From Pelomonas sp. SE-A7 (GTDB lineage Bacteria > Pseudomonadota > Gammaproteobacteria > Burkholderiales > Burkholderiaceae_C), in contig NZ_JAUASW010000003.1 of assembly GCF_030345705.1 (NCBI RefSeq), positions 558,001 to 622,000 of the forward strand: 64,000 nucleotides of DNA, read 5' to 3'. Within the stretch, counting starts at the first letter, position 1. Every line of letters begins with the position of its first letter. Of this stretch, positions 16,033 through 23,867 are shown in pieces. Made by a program: the position numbers and the translations under genes. The notes below the pieces were generated by a model, which saw only the letters and a program-made list of their open reading frames with translations, searched no databases and was not told the origin of the DNA.

Positions 16033-17430
16033 TCAGAGCGAAAAGATCTTGCCCGGGTTCATGATGTTGCGCGGGTCCAGCGCCCGCTTCAGCGAACGCA
16101 TCATCGCCACCGCCGCTTCGCCGGTTTCGTCCACCAGAAAGCCCTGCTTGTGCAGGCCTATGCCGTGCTCGCCGGTACAGGTGCCTTCGAGCTTCAGCGC
16201 CCGAGCCACCATGCGGGCGCTCAGGGCCTCGGCCAGCTCGCGCTCGGCCGGCATCGCCGGGTCGGTCAGATAGCCCAGGTGGAAATTGCCGTCGCCCACA
16301 TGGCCGACGATGAAATAGGGCAGGCCGGCCTCTTCCACCTCGCGCACCGACTCGTTGATGCTCTCGGCCAGGCGCGAGATCGGCACGCAGGTGTCGGTGG
16401 TGACGCAGCGGCAGCCCGGCTTCATCTGCAGGGCCGACAGATAGGCATGGTGGCGCGCGGTCCAGAGCCGGGTCCGTGCCTCGGGCGTGGTGGCCCATTC
16501 GAAGTCCTCGCCGCCGAACTCGCGGGCGATCTCCTGCACCGTTTGCGCCTGCTCGGCCACACCACTCTCCGAACCATGGAATTCCATCAGCAGCATGGGC
16601 GCCTCGCGCAGGCCCAGCCTGTCATGGTGATTCACCGCGCGGACCGAGTTGGCGTCCAGCAGCTCGCAGCGGGCGATGGGAACGCCGAGCTGGATGATCT
16701 GTATCGTGGTCTGCACCGCGGCGTCGATGCTGGGGAAGAAGCAAACCGCGGCCGATACCGCCTCGGGCAGCGGAAAGATGCGCAGGCTCAGCTCGGTGAT
16801 CACGCCCAGCGTGCCCTCGCTGCCGACGATCAGCCGCGTCAGGTCGTAGCCGGCGCTGCTCTTGCGGGCGCGTGAACCGGTGCGCACCCGCTCACCGTTC
16901 GCGGCCACCAGCTCCAGGCCCAGCACGTTCTCGCGCATGGTGCCGTAGCGCACGGCATTCGTGCCGCTGGCCCGCGTGGCCGCCATGCCGCCCAGCGTGG
17001 CATCAGCACCCGGGTCTATGGGAAAGAACAGGCCGGCGTGCCGCAGCTCCTCGTTCAGCTGCTTGCGCGTGACGCCGGGCTGCACGCTCACGGTCAGGTC
17101 TTCGGCATCGACACGCAGGATGCGGTTCATCCGCGTCAGGTCCAGGCTCAGCCCGCCCTGCACGGCGAGCAGATGACCCTCCAGCGAACTGCCGGCGCCG
17201 TAGGGGATGACCGGTACGCCATGCTCGTTCGCCAGTCCGACCACCAAGGCGACCTCGTCGGCGCTCTCGGCGAATACCACGCAGTCGGGCGGCGGCACGT
17301 CGAACGGCGACTCGTCACGGCCATGCTGCTCGCGCAGCGCCAGCGCCGTTGAGCAACGGTCGCCGAAGCGCTCGGCCAGCGCGGCCAGCATCGGCGGCGG
17401 CACCGGGCGGGTTTCAAAGGACGTGTTCAT
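16033..17430 (-). CDS. FAD-linked oxidase, D-lactate/glycolate dehydrogenase type
   Basis: The 465-residue flavoprotein has an N-terminal FAD_binding_4 domain (VIPYGAGSSLEGHLLAVQGG, then DATLGGMAATRASGTNAVRY) and a C-terminal FAD-oxidase domain ending near TCTGEHGIGLHKQGFLVDE. This is the architecture of GlcD and of cytochrome-linked D-lactate dehydrogenases, which oxidise a 2-hydroxyacid to a 2-oxoacid and pass electrons to the respiratory chain. There are no glcE/glcF partners nearby, which favours a single-subunit D-lactate dehydrogenase. It is convergent with the prkA operon. Confidence 0.9.
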   Translation of the reverse strand: MNTSFETRPVPPPMLAALAERFGDRCSTALALREQHGRDESPFDVPPPDCVVFAESADEVALVVGLANEHGVPVIPYGAGSSLEGHLLAVQGGLSLDLTRMNRILRVDAEDLTVSVQPGVTRKQLNEELRHAGLFFPIDPGADATLGGMAATRASGTNAVRYGTMRENVLGLELVAANGERVRTGSRARKSSAGYDLTRLIVGSEGTLGVITELSLRIFPLPEAVSAAVCFFPSIDAAVQTTIQIIQLGVPIARCELLDANSVRAVNHHDRLGLREAPMLLMEFHGSESGVAEQAQTVQEIAREFGGEDFEWATTPEARTRLWTARHHAYLSALQMKPGCRCVTTDTCVPISRLAESINESVREVEEAGLPYFIVGHVGDGNFHLGYLTDPAMPAERELAEALSARMVARALKLEGTCTGEHGIGLHKQGFLVDETGEAAVAMMRSLKRALDPRNIMNPGKIFSL

Positions 17431-17539
17431 GTCGCGGCTCAGGAAAGAAGCGATTCAAGGATAACGCCACCCCTTGCCAGCCGGCCCGGCCGGTGCCAGC
17501 ATGCTCGTCAGCTCAATCATTCGCCCGAGGGTGGTCGCC

Positions 17540-17788
17540 ATGCAGCAATGGATAGAGCAGAACCTGGTCTGGCTGGCCGTGGGCCTGATGCTGGTCGTCG
17601 CCCTGCTGGGCGCGTTCAGCAAAGAGTTGCCCAGGCTGCTGAGCCGCGAACTGATGAGCAAGCTGGGCCGGCCGCGCGTCAGCGAGGCGACGCCGCCACC
17701 GGAGCATGGCAGGCACGGCCGCACCCATGGCATGCACGACGCCCCCGCGCACAAGCCGGCCTTCCACCGCAGCGGCCGGCGCCATTGA
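17540..17788 (+). CDS. Small membrane protein with a His-rich tail
   Basis: The 82-residue protein has a single transmembrane segment (LVWLAVGLMLVVALLGAFS, residues 8-26), then a basic region and a tail rich in His (eight of the last 28 residues). The start MQQWIEQN is chosen because it places the helix at the expected depth; the frame is open upstream to 17474. It lies in the gap between the flavin dehydrogenase and the chemoreceptor. I recognise no family. It could be a metal-responsive or assembly protein, but it may also be non-functional. Confidence 0.5.
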   Translation: MQQWIEQNLVWLAVGLMLVVALLGAFSKELPRLLSRELMSKLGRPRVSEATPPPEHGRHGRTHGMHDAPAHKPAFHRSGRRH

Positions 17789-17942
17789 CTGCCGCAAATC
17801 GGGGGCTGGCTGGCCCCGCCGCTGAAACCTAGACTTTCCAAACAAGCTGAACCCCGGCCCGGACCGCGCGCCAGACGCGGCCAGGAAGGAAAGCCGCCGA
17901 TCGGCCTGTCGTCATCAAGCCTATTGCTCAAAGGAGGACTCC

Positions 17943-19868
17943 ATGAGCATGCTGAGTCGACTGTCCATCCGTCGCAAGCTCCTCTTGCTGACCCTGCTGG
18001 TGCTCGTGGCCATCAGCATCCCGGCCGCCTTCCAGGTGCGCCAGTCGCGCGAACTGGCACAGGCCGCGCAAGGCGAGCTGGACGGCCTTGCACCGGCCCG
18101 CCAGCTCGTAAAGCTGACCCAGCTGACCCAGCAGCATCGAGGCCTGTCGGCCGCCTTCCTGGGCGGCAATGCCCAGGTGACGGCCAACCGCGAGGCCAAG
18201 AATGCCGAAGTGGCCCAACAGTTCAAGTCGGTGGACGCGCTGCTGAGCCACTCGGTGCTGACCGAGGCCATGCGCAAGACCTGGCAGGAAGCGATCGGCC
18301 AATGGACCAGCCTGTCCAGCGAAGTCGGCAGCCGCTCGCTCAAGGCCGGCGAGAGCAGCACCCGCCACGCCCGCCTGATCGCCGTCTACTTCAAGCTGCT
18401 GGACCAGCTGGTCGACAGCTCGGGGCTGATTCTCGATCCGGAGGCCGACACCTATTTCCTGATCACCGCCACCCTGGTCAAGCTGCCGCTGGCCACCGAG
18501 GCCCTGGGCCAGACTCGCGCCCGTGGCGCCGGCTTCCTGGCCGAGCGCAAGATCGGTGCTGATGGCCGCGCCACGCTGGCCGGCCTGGCACAGCAGGCCT
18601 CGGACCAGCATGTCAGCATGGTCGCGGCCTTCGACAAGTCCTTCAACGTCAATGCCGAGCTGAAGCGCCGGCTGGCCGACAAGGTCAGCGCCCTGGGCTC
18701 GCAGATCGAGGGCTCGCTGAAACTGACCCGGCAGGAACTGATACTCAAGGAAGAAGTCGACTATCCGGCGCCGGAGTACATCGGCAGCTACACGCGCACC
18801 ATCGACGCCACCTTCGTCGTGGCCGAGGCCGCGATGGACGCGCTTGGCGAGCTGCTGTCCGCCCGAGTCGCCGATCTGCAGCGCGGCAGCTGGCTGGTCT
18901 TCGGCCTGCTGCTGGGCCTGCTGGTGATCATGCTGCTCACCACCCGCGGCATTGCCCGCAGCATCACCATGCCGCTGGAGAAGGCGGCCTCGCTGGCCCG
19001 CCAGATCGCCGGGCGTGATCTCAGCGGCGAGTCGACGCGCTTCAGCAGCGACGAGATCGGCCAGCTGAATCAGGCCCTGCAGACCATGCGCGACAGCCTG
19101 CGCGGTGTCATCGGCGAGGTGCGCGGCAATGCCGGCCAGCTGGCCCAGGCCTCGCAGGAGCTGGCCATGGGCAACCTGGACCTGTCGCAGCGCACCGAGC
19201 AACAGGCCTCGGCGCTGGAACAGACGGCCAGCTCGATGGAGGAGCTCTCGAGCACGGTGCGCAGCAATGCCGATCAGGCCGGCGATGCCAGCAGCCTGGC
19301 CCAGCGCGCCTGCGAGGTCGCCACGGCCGGGGGCCAGGCGGTGCAGCAGATCGTCCGGACCATGCAGGGCATAGAGAGCAGCAGCCGGCGCATCGAGGAA
19401 ATCATCGCGGTGATCGACGGCATCGCCTTCCAGACCAACATCCTGGCGCTCAACGCCGCCGTCGAGGCCGCCAGGGCCGGCGAGCAGGGGCGCGGCTTCG
19501 CCGTCGTGGCCTCGGAAGTCCGGGCCCTGGCCCAGCGCAGCGCCGAGGCCGCCAAGCAGATCAAGCAGCTGATCTCGACCAGCGTCAGTCAGGTCGAGGA
19601 CGGCGCGCGCCTGGTCCAGGGAGCCGGCACGACCATGCAGGACACGGTGGCCGCCATAGGCAGCCTGGCCGAACGGGTGGCACAGATCAGCCGCGCCTCC
19701 AGCGAGCAGAGCGGCGGCCTGCAGCAGATCAGCGAGGCCGTGGCCCACATGGACCAGCTGACGCAGCAGAATGCCGCCCTGGTCGAGGAGACGGCCGCAG
19801 CCGGGGCCAACCTGCAGCAACAGGCAGCGCAGCTGTCCGAACTGGTCAACACCTTCCGCATGAGCTAG
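17943..19868 (+). CDS. Methyl-accepting chemotaxis protein
   Basis: The 641-residue receptor has an N-terminal transmembrane helix (residues 10-28), a periplasmic helical sensor of about 290 residues that includes GLILDPEADTYFLI, a second transmembrane helix (SWLVFGLLLGLLVIMLL), a HAMP domain and a cytoplasmic signalling domain. The hairpin tip reads IDGIAFQTNILALNAAVEAA, the invariant CheW/CheA contact region. There is no C-terminal CheR-binding pentapeptide. An AGGAGG site precedes the ATG. The ligand is unknown; the DPE-x-DTYFL motif is shared with some nitrate/nitrite-type helical sensors. Confidence 0.96.
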   Translation: MSMLSRLSIRRKLLLLTLLVLVAISIPAAFQVRQSRELAQAAQGELDGLAPARQLVKLTQLTQQHRGLSAAFLGGNAQVTANREAKNAEVAQQFKSVDALLSHSVLTEAMRKTWQEAIGQWTSLSSEVGSRSLKAGESSTRHARLIAVYFKLLDQLVDSSGLILDPEADTYFLITATLVKLPLATEALGQTRARGAGFLAERKIGADGRATLAGLAQQASDQHVSMVAAFDKSFNVNAELKRRLADKVSALGSQIEGSLKLTRQELILKEEVDYPAPEYIGSYTRTIDATFVVAEAAMDALGELLSARVADLQRGSWLVFGLLLGLLVIMLLTTRGIARSITMPLEKAASLARQIAGRDLSGESTRFSSDEIGQLNQALQTMRDSLRGVIGEVRGNAGQLAQASQELAMGNLDLSQRTEQQASALEQTASSMEELSSTVRSNADQAGDASSLAQRACEVATAGGQAVQQIVRTMQGIESSSRRIEEIIAVIDGIAFQTNILALNAAVEAARAGEQGRGFAVVASEVRALAQRSAEAAKQIKQLISTSVSQVEDGARLVQGAGTTMQDTVAAIGSLAERVAQISRASSEQSGGLQQISEAVAHMDQLTQQNAALVEETAAAGANLQQQAAQLSELVNTFRMS

Positions 19869-19881
19869 CGGCACGCTGGAT

Positions 19882-19914
19882 GGGGCAAGATGCGGTCTTT
19901 CTCGCATCTGCCCC
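19882..19914. other. Hairpin between chemoreceptor and adenosyltransferase
   Basis: GGGGCAAGATGCG (19882-19894) pairs with CGCATCTGCCCC (19903-19914) apart from one bulged A, around an 8-base loop. It ends 8 bases before the adenosyltransferase ATG and could terminate the chemoreceptor transcript or influence translation of the next gene. No T-run follows. Confidence 0.55.
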
Positions 19915-19922
19915 TGCACCCC

Positions 19923-20492
19923 ATGGCCAACCGACTTTCACAGATCGCCACCCGCACCGGCGACAACGGCACGACCGGTCTCAGCGACGGCTCGCGCGTG
20001 CCCAAGAACCATCTGCGCGTGATGGCCATGGGCGACGTGGACGAGCTCAATTCCAACCTCGGCGTGCTGCTGGCCGAGCCGCTGCCCGAGGACATCCGCG
20101 AGTTGCTGATCACCATCCAGCATGAGCTGTTCAACCTGGGCGGCGAACTGTCCTGGCCGGGCGGCCAGCTGCTCAAGGAATCGGCCGTGCTGCGCCTGGA
20201 CGAGGCCCTGGCCCACTACAACGCCGACCTGCCCCGGCTCAAGGAATTCATCCTGCCGGCCGGCACCCGGCCCGCCGCCCTCGCCCATGTCTGCCGCACC
20301 GTGGCCCGGCGGGCCGAACGCAGCGTGATCACCCTGGTCGGCAGCGAGCCCATCCACGAGCCGCCACGGCAGTACCTGAACCGCTTGTCCGACCTGATGT
20401 TCGTGCTGGCCCGTGTGCTGAACCTGGGCCAGGAGGTCTACTGGAACAGCGAGCGGCTCAAGCGCTACGAAGCCGACGACAACAAGGCCTGA
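19923..20492 (+). CDS. Cob(I)alamin adenosyltransferase, PduO type
   Basis: The 189-residue protein begins MANRLSQIATRTGDNGTTGL, the ATP-binding signature of PduO-type ATP:cob(I)alamin adenosyltransferases, and continues with VMAMGDVDELNSNLGVL and the late CRTVARRAERSV helix that closes the trimer active site. It transfers adenosyl from ATP to cob(I)alamin to make coenzyme B12. The ATG is chosen by homology; a Met 33 bases upstream lies in the hairpin. No other cobalamin gene is nearby, which suggests salvage. Confidence 0.95.
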   Translation: MANRLSQIATRTGDNGTTGLSDGSRVPKNHLRVMAMGDVDELNSNLGVLLAEPLPEDIRELLITIQHELFNLGGELSWPGGQLLKESAVLRLDEALAHYNADLPRLKEFILPAGTRPAALAHVCRTVARRAERSVITLVGSEPIHEPPRQYLNRLSDLMFVLARVLNLGQEVYWNSERLKRYEADDNKA

Positions 20493-20495
20493 GAC

Positions 20496-21473
20496 CTACA
20501 AGCGCGCGGCTGCTTCGCGCAGCCTTTTCGCGAAAGCCCCGCGCAGCGCTGCGGGCGCCAGGACCTCCACATCGCCGGCGTGGCGCAGCAGGTCCATCAG
20601 CAGCTCGGTGGCGTCGACGAAGGGCAGCTCCAGCCGCCAGCGGCCGTCATCCAGCCACTGGCTGCGCTGCTGCGGATGCCATTCCTCGTGCGAGACCCAG
20701 GCGGCGGCCTCGGCACTGAACACCAGCTCGGCCCATTGCTCCTGGCCGCCGGCGAAGATGCCGTAGCCGCGGTCCAGTTCGGCCTCAAGCTGCTTGACCG
20801 ACAGGGTCTTGGCTTTCTCGTCCAGCGGCTCGGCGGCTTCCATCGCATCCAGCGCAAAGCGGCGCAGGCCGTCGCTGCGGTGGCACCAGGCATCCAGGTA
20901 CCAGGTATTGCGGTAGTGCACCAGGCGCTGCGGTGAGACCTCGCGTTCGCTGGCGCTGCCTCCACCCGGACCTCGCTTGAGATAGCGCAGCTTCAGTCGC
21001 TGGCGCTTGACCACGGCGCTGCCCACGGTCTCGAAGAAGGCCGAGGGCGCACGCCGCCGGGCGGTGCTGATCAGCTTGATGCGGCGGGTCAGCTCACGCG
21101 CCTCGTCGGCATCGGTGCCCATCATGCCGGTCAGCTTGTCGAACATGGGCTGCAGGTGGCGGCTCAGCAGGCCTTCTTCGTCCAGGCCGGCCAGCAGCTG
21201 GTGCATGGTCAGCATGGCGTGCATCTCCTTCTCGCTGAACCAGACGCCCGGCAGCTCGTGCCGGGCCTGGCCGCGCCATTGCTGGCCGAAGCGGTAGCCA
21301 TTGGAAGCCGCGTCGTACTCGATGGGCGCATCCATGCGCTCGCGCAGGTACTGCAGGTCGCGCTTGAGCGTGGCCGGCGAGACCTCCAGGGCCTCGATCA
21401 GCTTCGCAAAGCTGACGCAGCCCTCGTGGCGCAGCATCTTCTCGATCTTGTAGAAGCGTTCGGTGCGGTCCAT
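20496..21473 (-). CDS. WYL-domain transcriptional regulator (YafY type)
   Basis: The 325-residue protein has an N-terminal DeoR-like helix-turn-helix (RTERFYKIEKMLRHEGCVSF, then EVSPATLKRDLQYLRERM) and a central WYL domain (LVHYRNTWYLDAWCHRSDGL) followed by a WCX C-terminal region. WYL regulators bind ligands or nucleic acids and control defence, DNA-damage and metabolic genes. It is divergent from the gene at 21568 with a 94-base gap, so that gene is the most likely target. It is convergent with the adenosyltransferase gene, leaving three bases between stops. Confidence 0.93.
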   Translation of the reverse strand: MDRTERFYKIEKMLRHEGCVSFAKLIEALEVSPATLKRDLQYLRERMDAPIEYDAASNGYRFGQQWRGQARHELPGVWFSEKEMHAMLTMHQLLAGLDEEGLLSRHLQPMFDKLTGMMGTDADEARELTRRIKLISTARRRAPSAFFETVGSAVVKRQRLKLRYLKRGPGGGSASEREVSPQRLVHYRNTWYLDAWCHRSDGLRRFALDAMEAAEPLDEKAKTLSVKQLEAELDRGYGIFAGGQEQWAELVFSAEAAAWVSHEEWHPQQRSQWLDDGRWRLELPFVDATELLMDLLRHAGDVEVLAPAALRGAFAKRLREAAARL

Positions 21474-21567
21474 GCAAACCCTTGTTTCGTTGGTGGCTCA
21501 CGCCATGAGCTACCGGTCGCTCAGACTGTGCCACATGCCTGATCCCAGGCCGAAACCAGGAGACCCC

Positions 21568-22644
21568 ATGACCCAGATCGCCGCCACGCCGTTCGCCAGC
21601 CATGCCCTTGCCACCGCCCAGATCGAGCTGGGGCTGGAAGCTGTCGTCTCCGAAGCACGGCCGGCCGAGCTGCCGGCCCACAGCCGCCTGGGCTATGAGC
21701 TCGGCTGGGATTTCGCCCACCATGGCCTGACCCCGCCCATCGACCACCTGTTCCAGGCCTCACCGCTGCTGGCCGGCTGGCAGGCGGGTCGCGCCACCTT
21801 CGGCCAGCGCACGCTCAAGGCCTCGCGCCACGTGAAGCAGTGGCTGCAGCTGCGCACCCATGCCTGGTCGCGCGGCCGCCAGTTCGAGACCCTGCTGGTG
21901 ACACCCAACTACCTGCAGCAGCTGGAAGCCAGCCACTGCCCCATCCTGCGCTGCGCATTGGAGGAACAGGGCTCGATAGACCGGGTGCGTGACGACGCCG
22001 GCTACGCCGCCGGCAACCTGGTTCAGATGAGCGCGACGGCCAATGCCGCCAAGGCCAGCCATGACCACGCCAGCGCCGACGAGATGGCCCGCAGCCTGGC
22101 CCTGGGGCCGATCCAGCAGGTGGCCGGGCTGGACCCGCTGCAATGGCAGCGCATCGCCGTGCTGTGCAGCTTCGTCACCCCGCTCTCGCATGAGCAGGCG
22201 GCCCAGATCCCGCTGAAAGTGCTGCCGCCGAACCGGCTGCGGATGTTCAACCCCATCCAGGCGCTGCAGGCCCTGGTGACGCGCCAGCTGGCCACGCCGG
22301 GCTGGAGCCAGCGCCTGGCACGCCTGGAGGCCCTGCTGCCCGGCGAGGCGCTGAAGGCGGACTTCAATCGCTTCGTGCTGGCCCTGGTGCCGCGGGTGCT
22401 GAAGGTCGAGGCGCTGCTGCAGCCGCACGAGATCCGCTGGGCTTTGGAAGATGCCTGGGCCGATGCCCTGGTGATGAAGCGCTGGACACGCTTTGCGCTG
22501 GCGCTGACGGCCGAGCAGGCGGAGGCCCTGGTGCAGCGCGCCGCGGCAAAAAAGCTGGCGCCGGTCCATGTGCAGACCCATGGCGAGCAGGCCGCCACGG
22601 AGGGCTGGGCGCTGTCGCGTCGCGGCTACCGCGCCGCGTCCTGA
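21568..22644 (+). CDS. Uncharacterised protein with an HNH-like core
   Basis: I do not recognise a named family for this 358-residue protein. The segment LVTPNYLQQLEASHCPILR (from about residue 110), followed by GSIDRVRDDAGYAAGNLVQM and SATANAAKAS, has the C-P...D-R...G-Y-x-x-G-N...A-N-x-x-K pattern seen in divergent HNH or endonuclease VII-like domains. The canonical metal-binding His pair is not obvious, so activity is uncertain. The C-terminal half is helical. The ATG follows GGAGA and sits divergently from the WYL regulator, which probably controls it. Confidence 0.75.
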   Translation: MTQIAATPFASHALATAQIELGLEAVVSEARPAELPAHSRLGYELGWDFAHHGLTPPIDHLFQASPLLAGWQAGRATFGQRTLKASRHVKQWLQLRTHAWSRGRQFETLLVTPNYLQQLEASHCPILRCALEEQGSIDRVRDDAGYAAGNLVQMSATANAAKASHDHASADEMARSLALGPIQQVAGLDPLQWQRIAVLCSFVTPLSHEQAAQIPLKVLPPNRLRMFNPIQALQALVTRQLATPGWSQRLARLEALLPGEALKADFNRFVLALVPRVLKVEALLQPHEIRWALEDAWADALVMKRWTRFALALTAEQAEALVQRAAAKKLAPVHVQTHGEQAATEGWALSRRGYRAAS

Positions 22645-22666
22645 GTGGGTGATGGGGCCGATCCGA

Positions 22667-22885
22667 TCAGCCGGGCAGGCCCTGGCTGAGCTTTTCCAGG
22701 CCGCCGCCCTGGTCCTGCAGGGCCACGTGATAGCCCTGGTCGGCAAACCAGTCGGCCCAGGCCTTGGCCTTGGCCTTGCCGGGGAGCCAGGGCCCGGTCT
22801 TGTCCATGTGCACATGGCTGCCGCGGCGTTCGAAGAACACCACGCGCCACATGCCCCCGCCCATGGCGGTGTCGAACTTGGTCAC
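22667..22885 (-). CDS. Small hypothetical protein with GTG start
   Basis: The 72-residue protein would start at a GTG and read MTKFDTAMGGGMWRVVFFER, then HVHMDKTGPWLPGKAKAKAW and GYHVALQDQGGGLEKL. The regular composition and Trp/Tyr/His content look like a real small globular protein, unlike the Arg/Pro/Ala-rich alternative frames. It begins 22 bases after the acetyltransferase stop and is probably its operon partner. An internal ATG (MGGGMW) is an alternative start. No function is assigned. Confidence 0.5.
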   Translation of the reverse strand: MTKFDTAMGGGMWRVVFFERRGSHVHMDKTGPWLPGKAKAKAWADWFADQGYHVALQDQGGGLEKLSQGLPG

Positions 22886-22907
22886 GATGACTGAACCGGG
22901 TTGGGGT

Positions 22908-23426
22908 TCAGACCAGGCTGCGCTGCAAGCGCAACTCCTCAAGGCGCACGCCGCCGACCTCGGTGGTCTTGATGCTGCCCTGCTCGCGCTTGAAGCCGGC
23001 CAGCTCGAAGAAGCGCAGGGCCCGCTCGTTGCGCAGATAGGTCCACAGCGTGACCTTGGTGCAGCCTTCTTCCTGCAGCCCGTCGCGGGCGGCATCCCAC
23101 AGGGCCAGGCCCACGCCCTTGTCCCAGTGCTGGGGTGCGGCGTACAGAGCCCAGATCTCGCCGGTGGTGGCCGGCGAGCCCTTGTCGCGCGAGCGGTCGA
23201 AACCGGCGAATCCCATGATCTGGTTGTCCAGATGCGCCACCAGCACCTGCGGTTCCGCATAGTCGATGGCTTCGCGCCAGAAGGCCTGACGCTTCTGCAC
23301 CGACATGCCGTCCAGCGCCGAGGCGGGAAGCAGGTCCTTGTAGGCGTCCTGCCAGGCAGCAACGTGGATTTCGGCGATGGCTTTGGCATCCCGCAAGGTG
23401 GCGGGTCGGACCTGGATACTCGACAT
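22908..23426 (-). CDS. GNAT-family N-acetyltransferase
   Basis: The 172-residue protein starts MSSIQVRPATLRDAKAIAEI, a textbook GNAT N-terminus, and includes HVAAWQDAYKDLLP, the acetyl-CoA-binding stretch WDKGVGLALWDAARDGLQ and the late LRNERALRFFELAGFKRE motif. It would acetylate a small amine or a protein N-terminus; the substrate is unknown. The start is chosen by homology, because the frame stays open upstream through low-complexity sequence. Confidence 0.9.
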   Translation of the reverse strand: MSSIQVRPATLRDAKAIAEIHVAAWQDAYKDLLPASALDGMSVQKRQAFWREAIDYAEPQVLVAHLDNQIMGFAGFDRSRDKGSPATTGEIWALYAAPQHWDKGVGLALWDAARDGLQEEGCTKVTLWTYLRNERALRFFELAGFKREQGSIKTTEVGGVRLEELRLQRSLV

Positions 23427-23867
23427 AGGGACGAAGAAAACGGGATCTGTCTGCGAACGCGAAAGGGGCGCATTGTCCTTGCAGACCCGGCGTTTCGCGC
23501 GGCTTGACAGCAGGAAATTTTTCAGCGGCCTGCCAATCGCCCGGACCCCGCCCGGCCATGACGCGCGGCACCCTGCCGATCCGGACCCGACAAGCCTCTC
23601 GCACTTGCCGGTTGTAAAGCTTTGTGGCGGGCGCTTGCCGAGCGGTTCAAGCCCTGAAAAATTGTCGCCAGCCAATTTGAGTGGCGACAAATCAGCTCTT
23701 TTTGCTGGGCTGCAACGTTGCTTTCACGCCGAATTGATGGGTTTGTCGGGGTGACAAAGGAAAGCCTGGACACGGACACTCGTCGGTCGTCGGTATGCCA
23801 TGGCCGCAATTCCTGGCAAGTGGGCGCATAACGCCCATCGACTATTCATTCACGAATCGGAGAGTTT
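23427..23867. other. Long leader/promoter region of the TonB receptor
   Basis: This 441-base gap is lower in GC than its flanks, as promoters in this genome tend to be, and no credible gene was found in it. It contains two inverted repeats described separately, a TTGACA at 23504-23509 without a convincing -10 partner, and a purine-rich ribosome-binding site (GGAGAG) just before the receptor ATG. It must carry promoters for the divergent acetyltransferase and the receptor. Confidence 0.65.
23662..23758. promoter_or_regulatory. Two inverted repeats with shared TTGTC/GACAA half-sites
   Basis: TTGTCGCCA (23662-23670) pairs with TGGCGACAA (23682-23690). A second palindrome, TTTGTC...GACAAA, occupies 23742-23758. 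They share the half-site TTGTC and lie 110-206 bases before the receptor start. They look like paired operators for a dimeric repressor, although the first could also act as a transcript hairpin because a short T-run follows it. Confidence 0.55.

Noticed and set aside
17928..19919. A 663-codon antisense frame across the chemoreceptor
   Set aside because: Shadow of the real gene; no family motifs and Gln/His-rich composition.
23504..23526. TTGACA as a -35 box for the TonB receptor
   Set aside because: No TATAAT-like element at 16-18 bases downstream; the region continues with GGCCTG.
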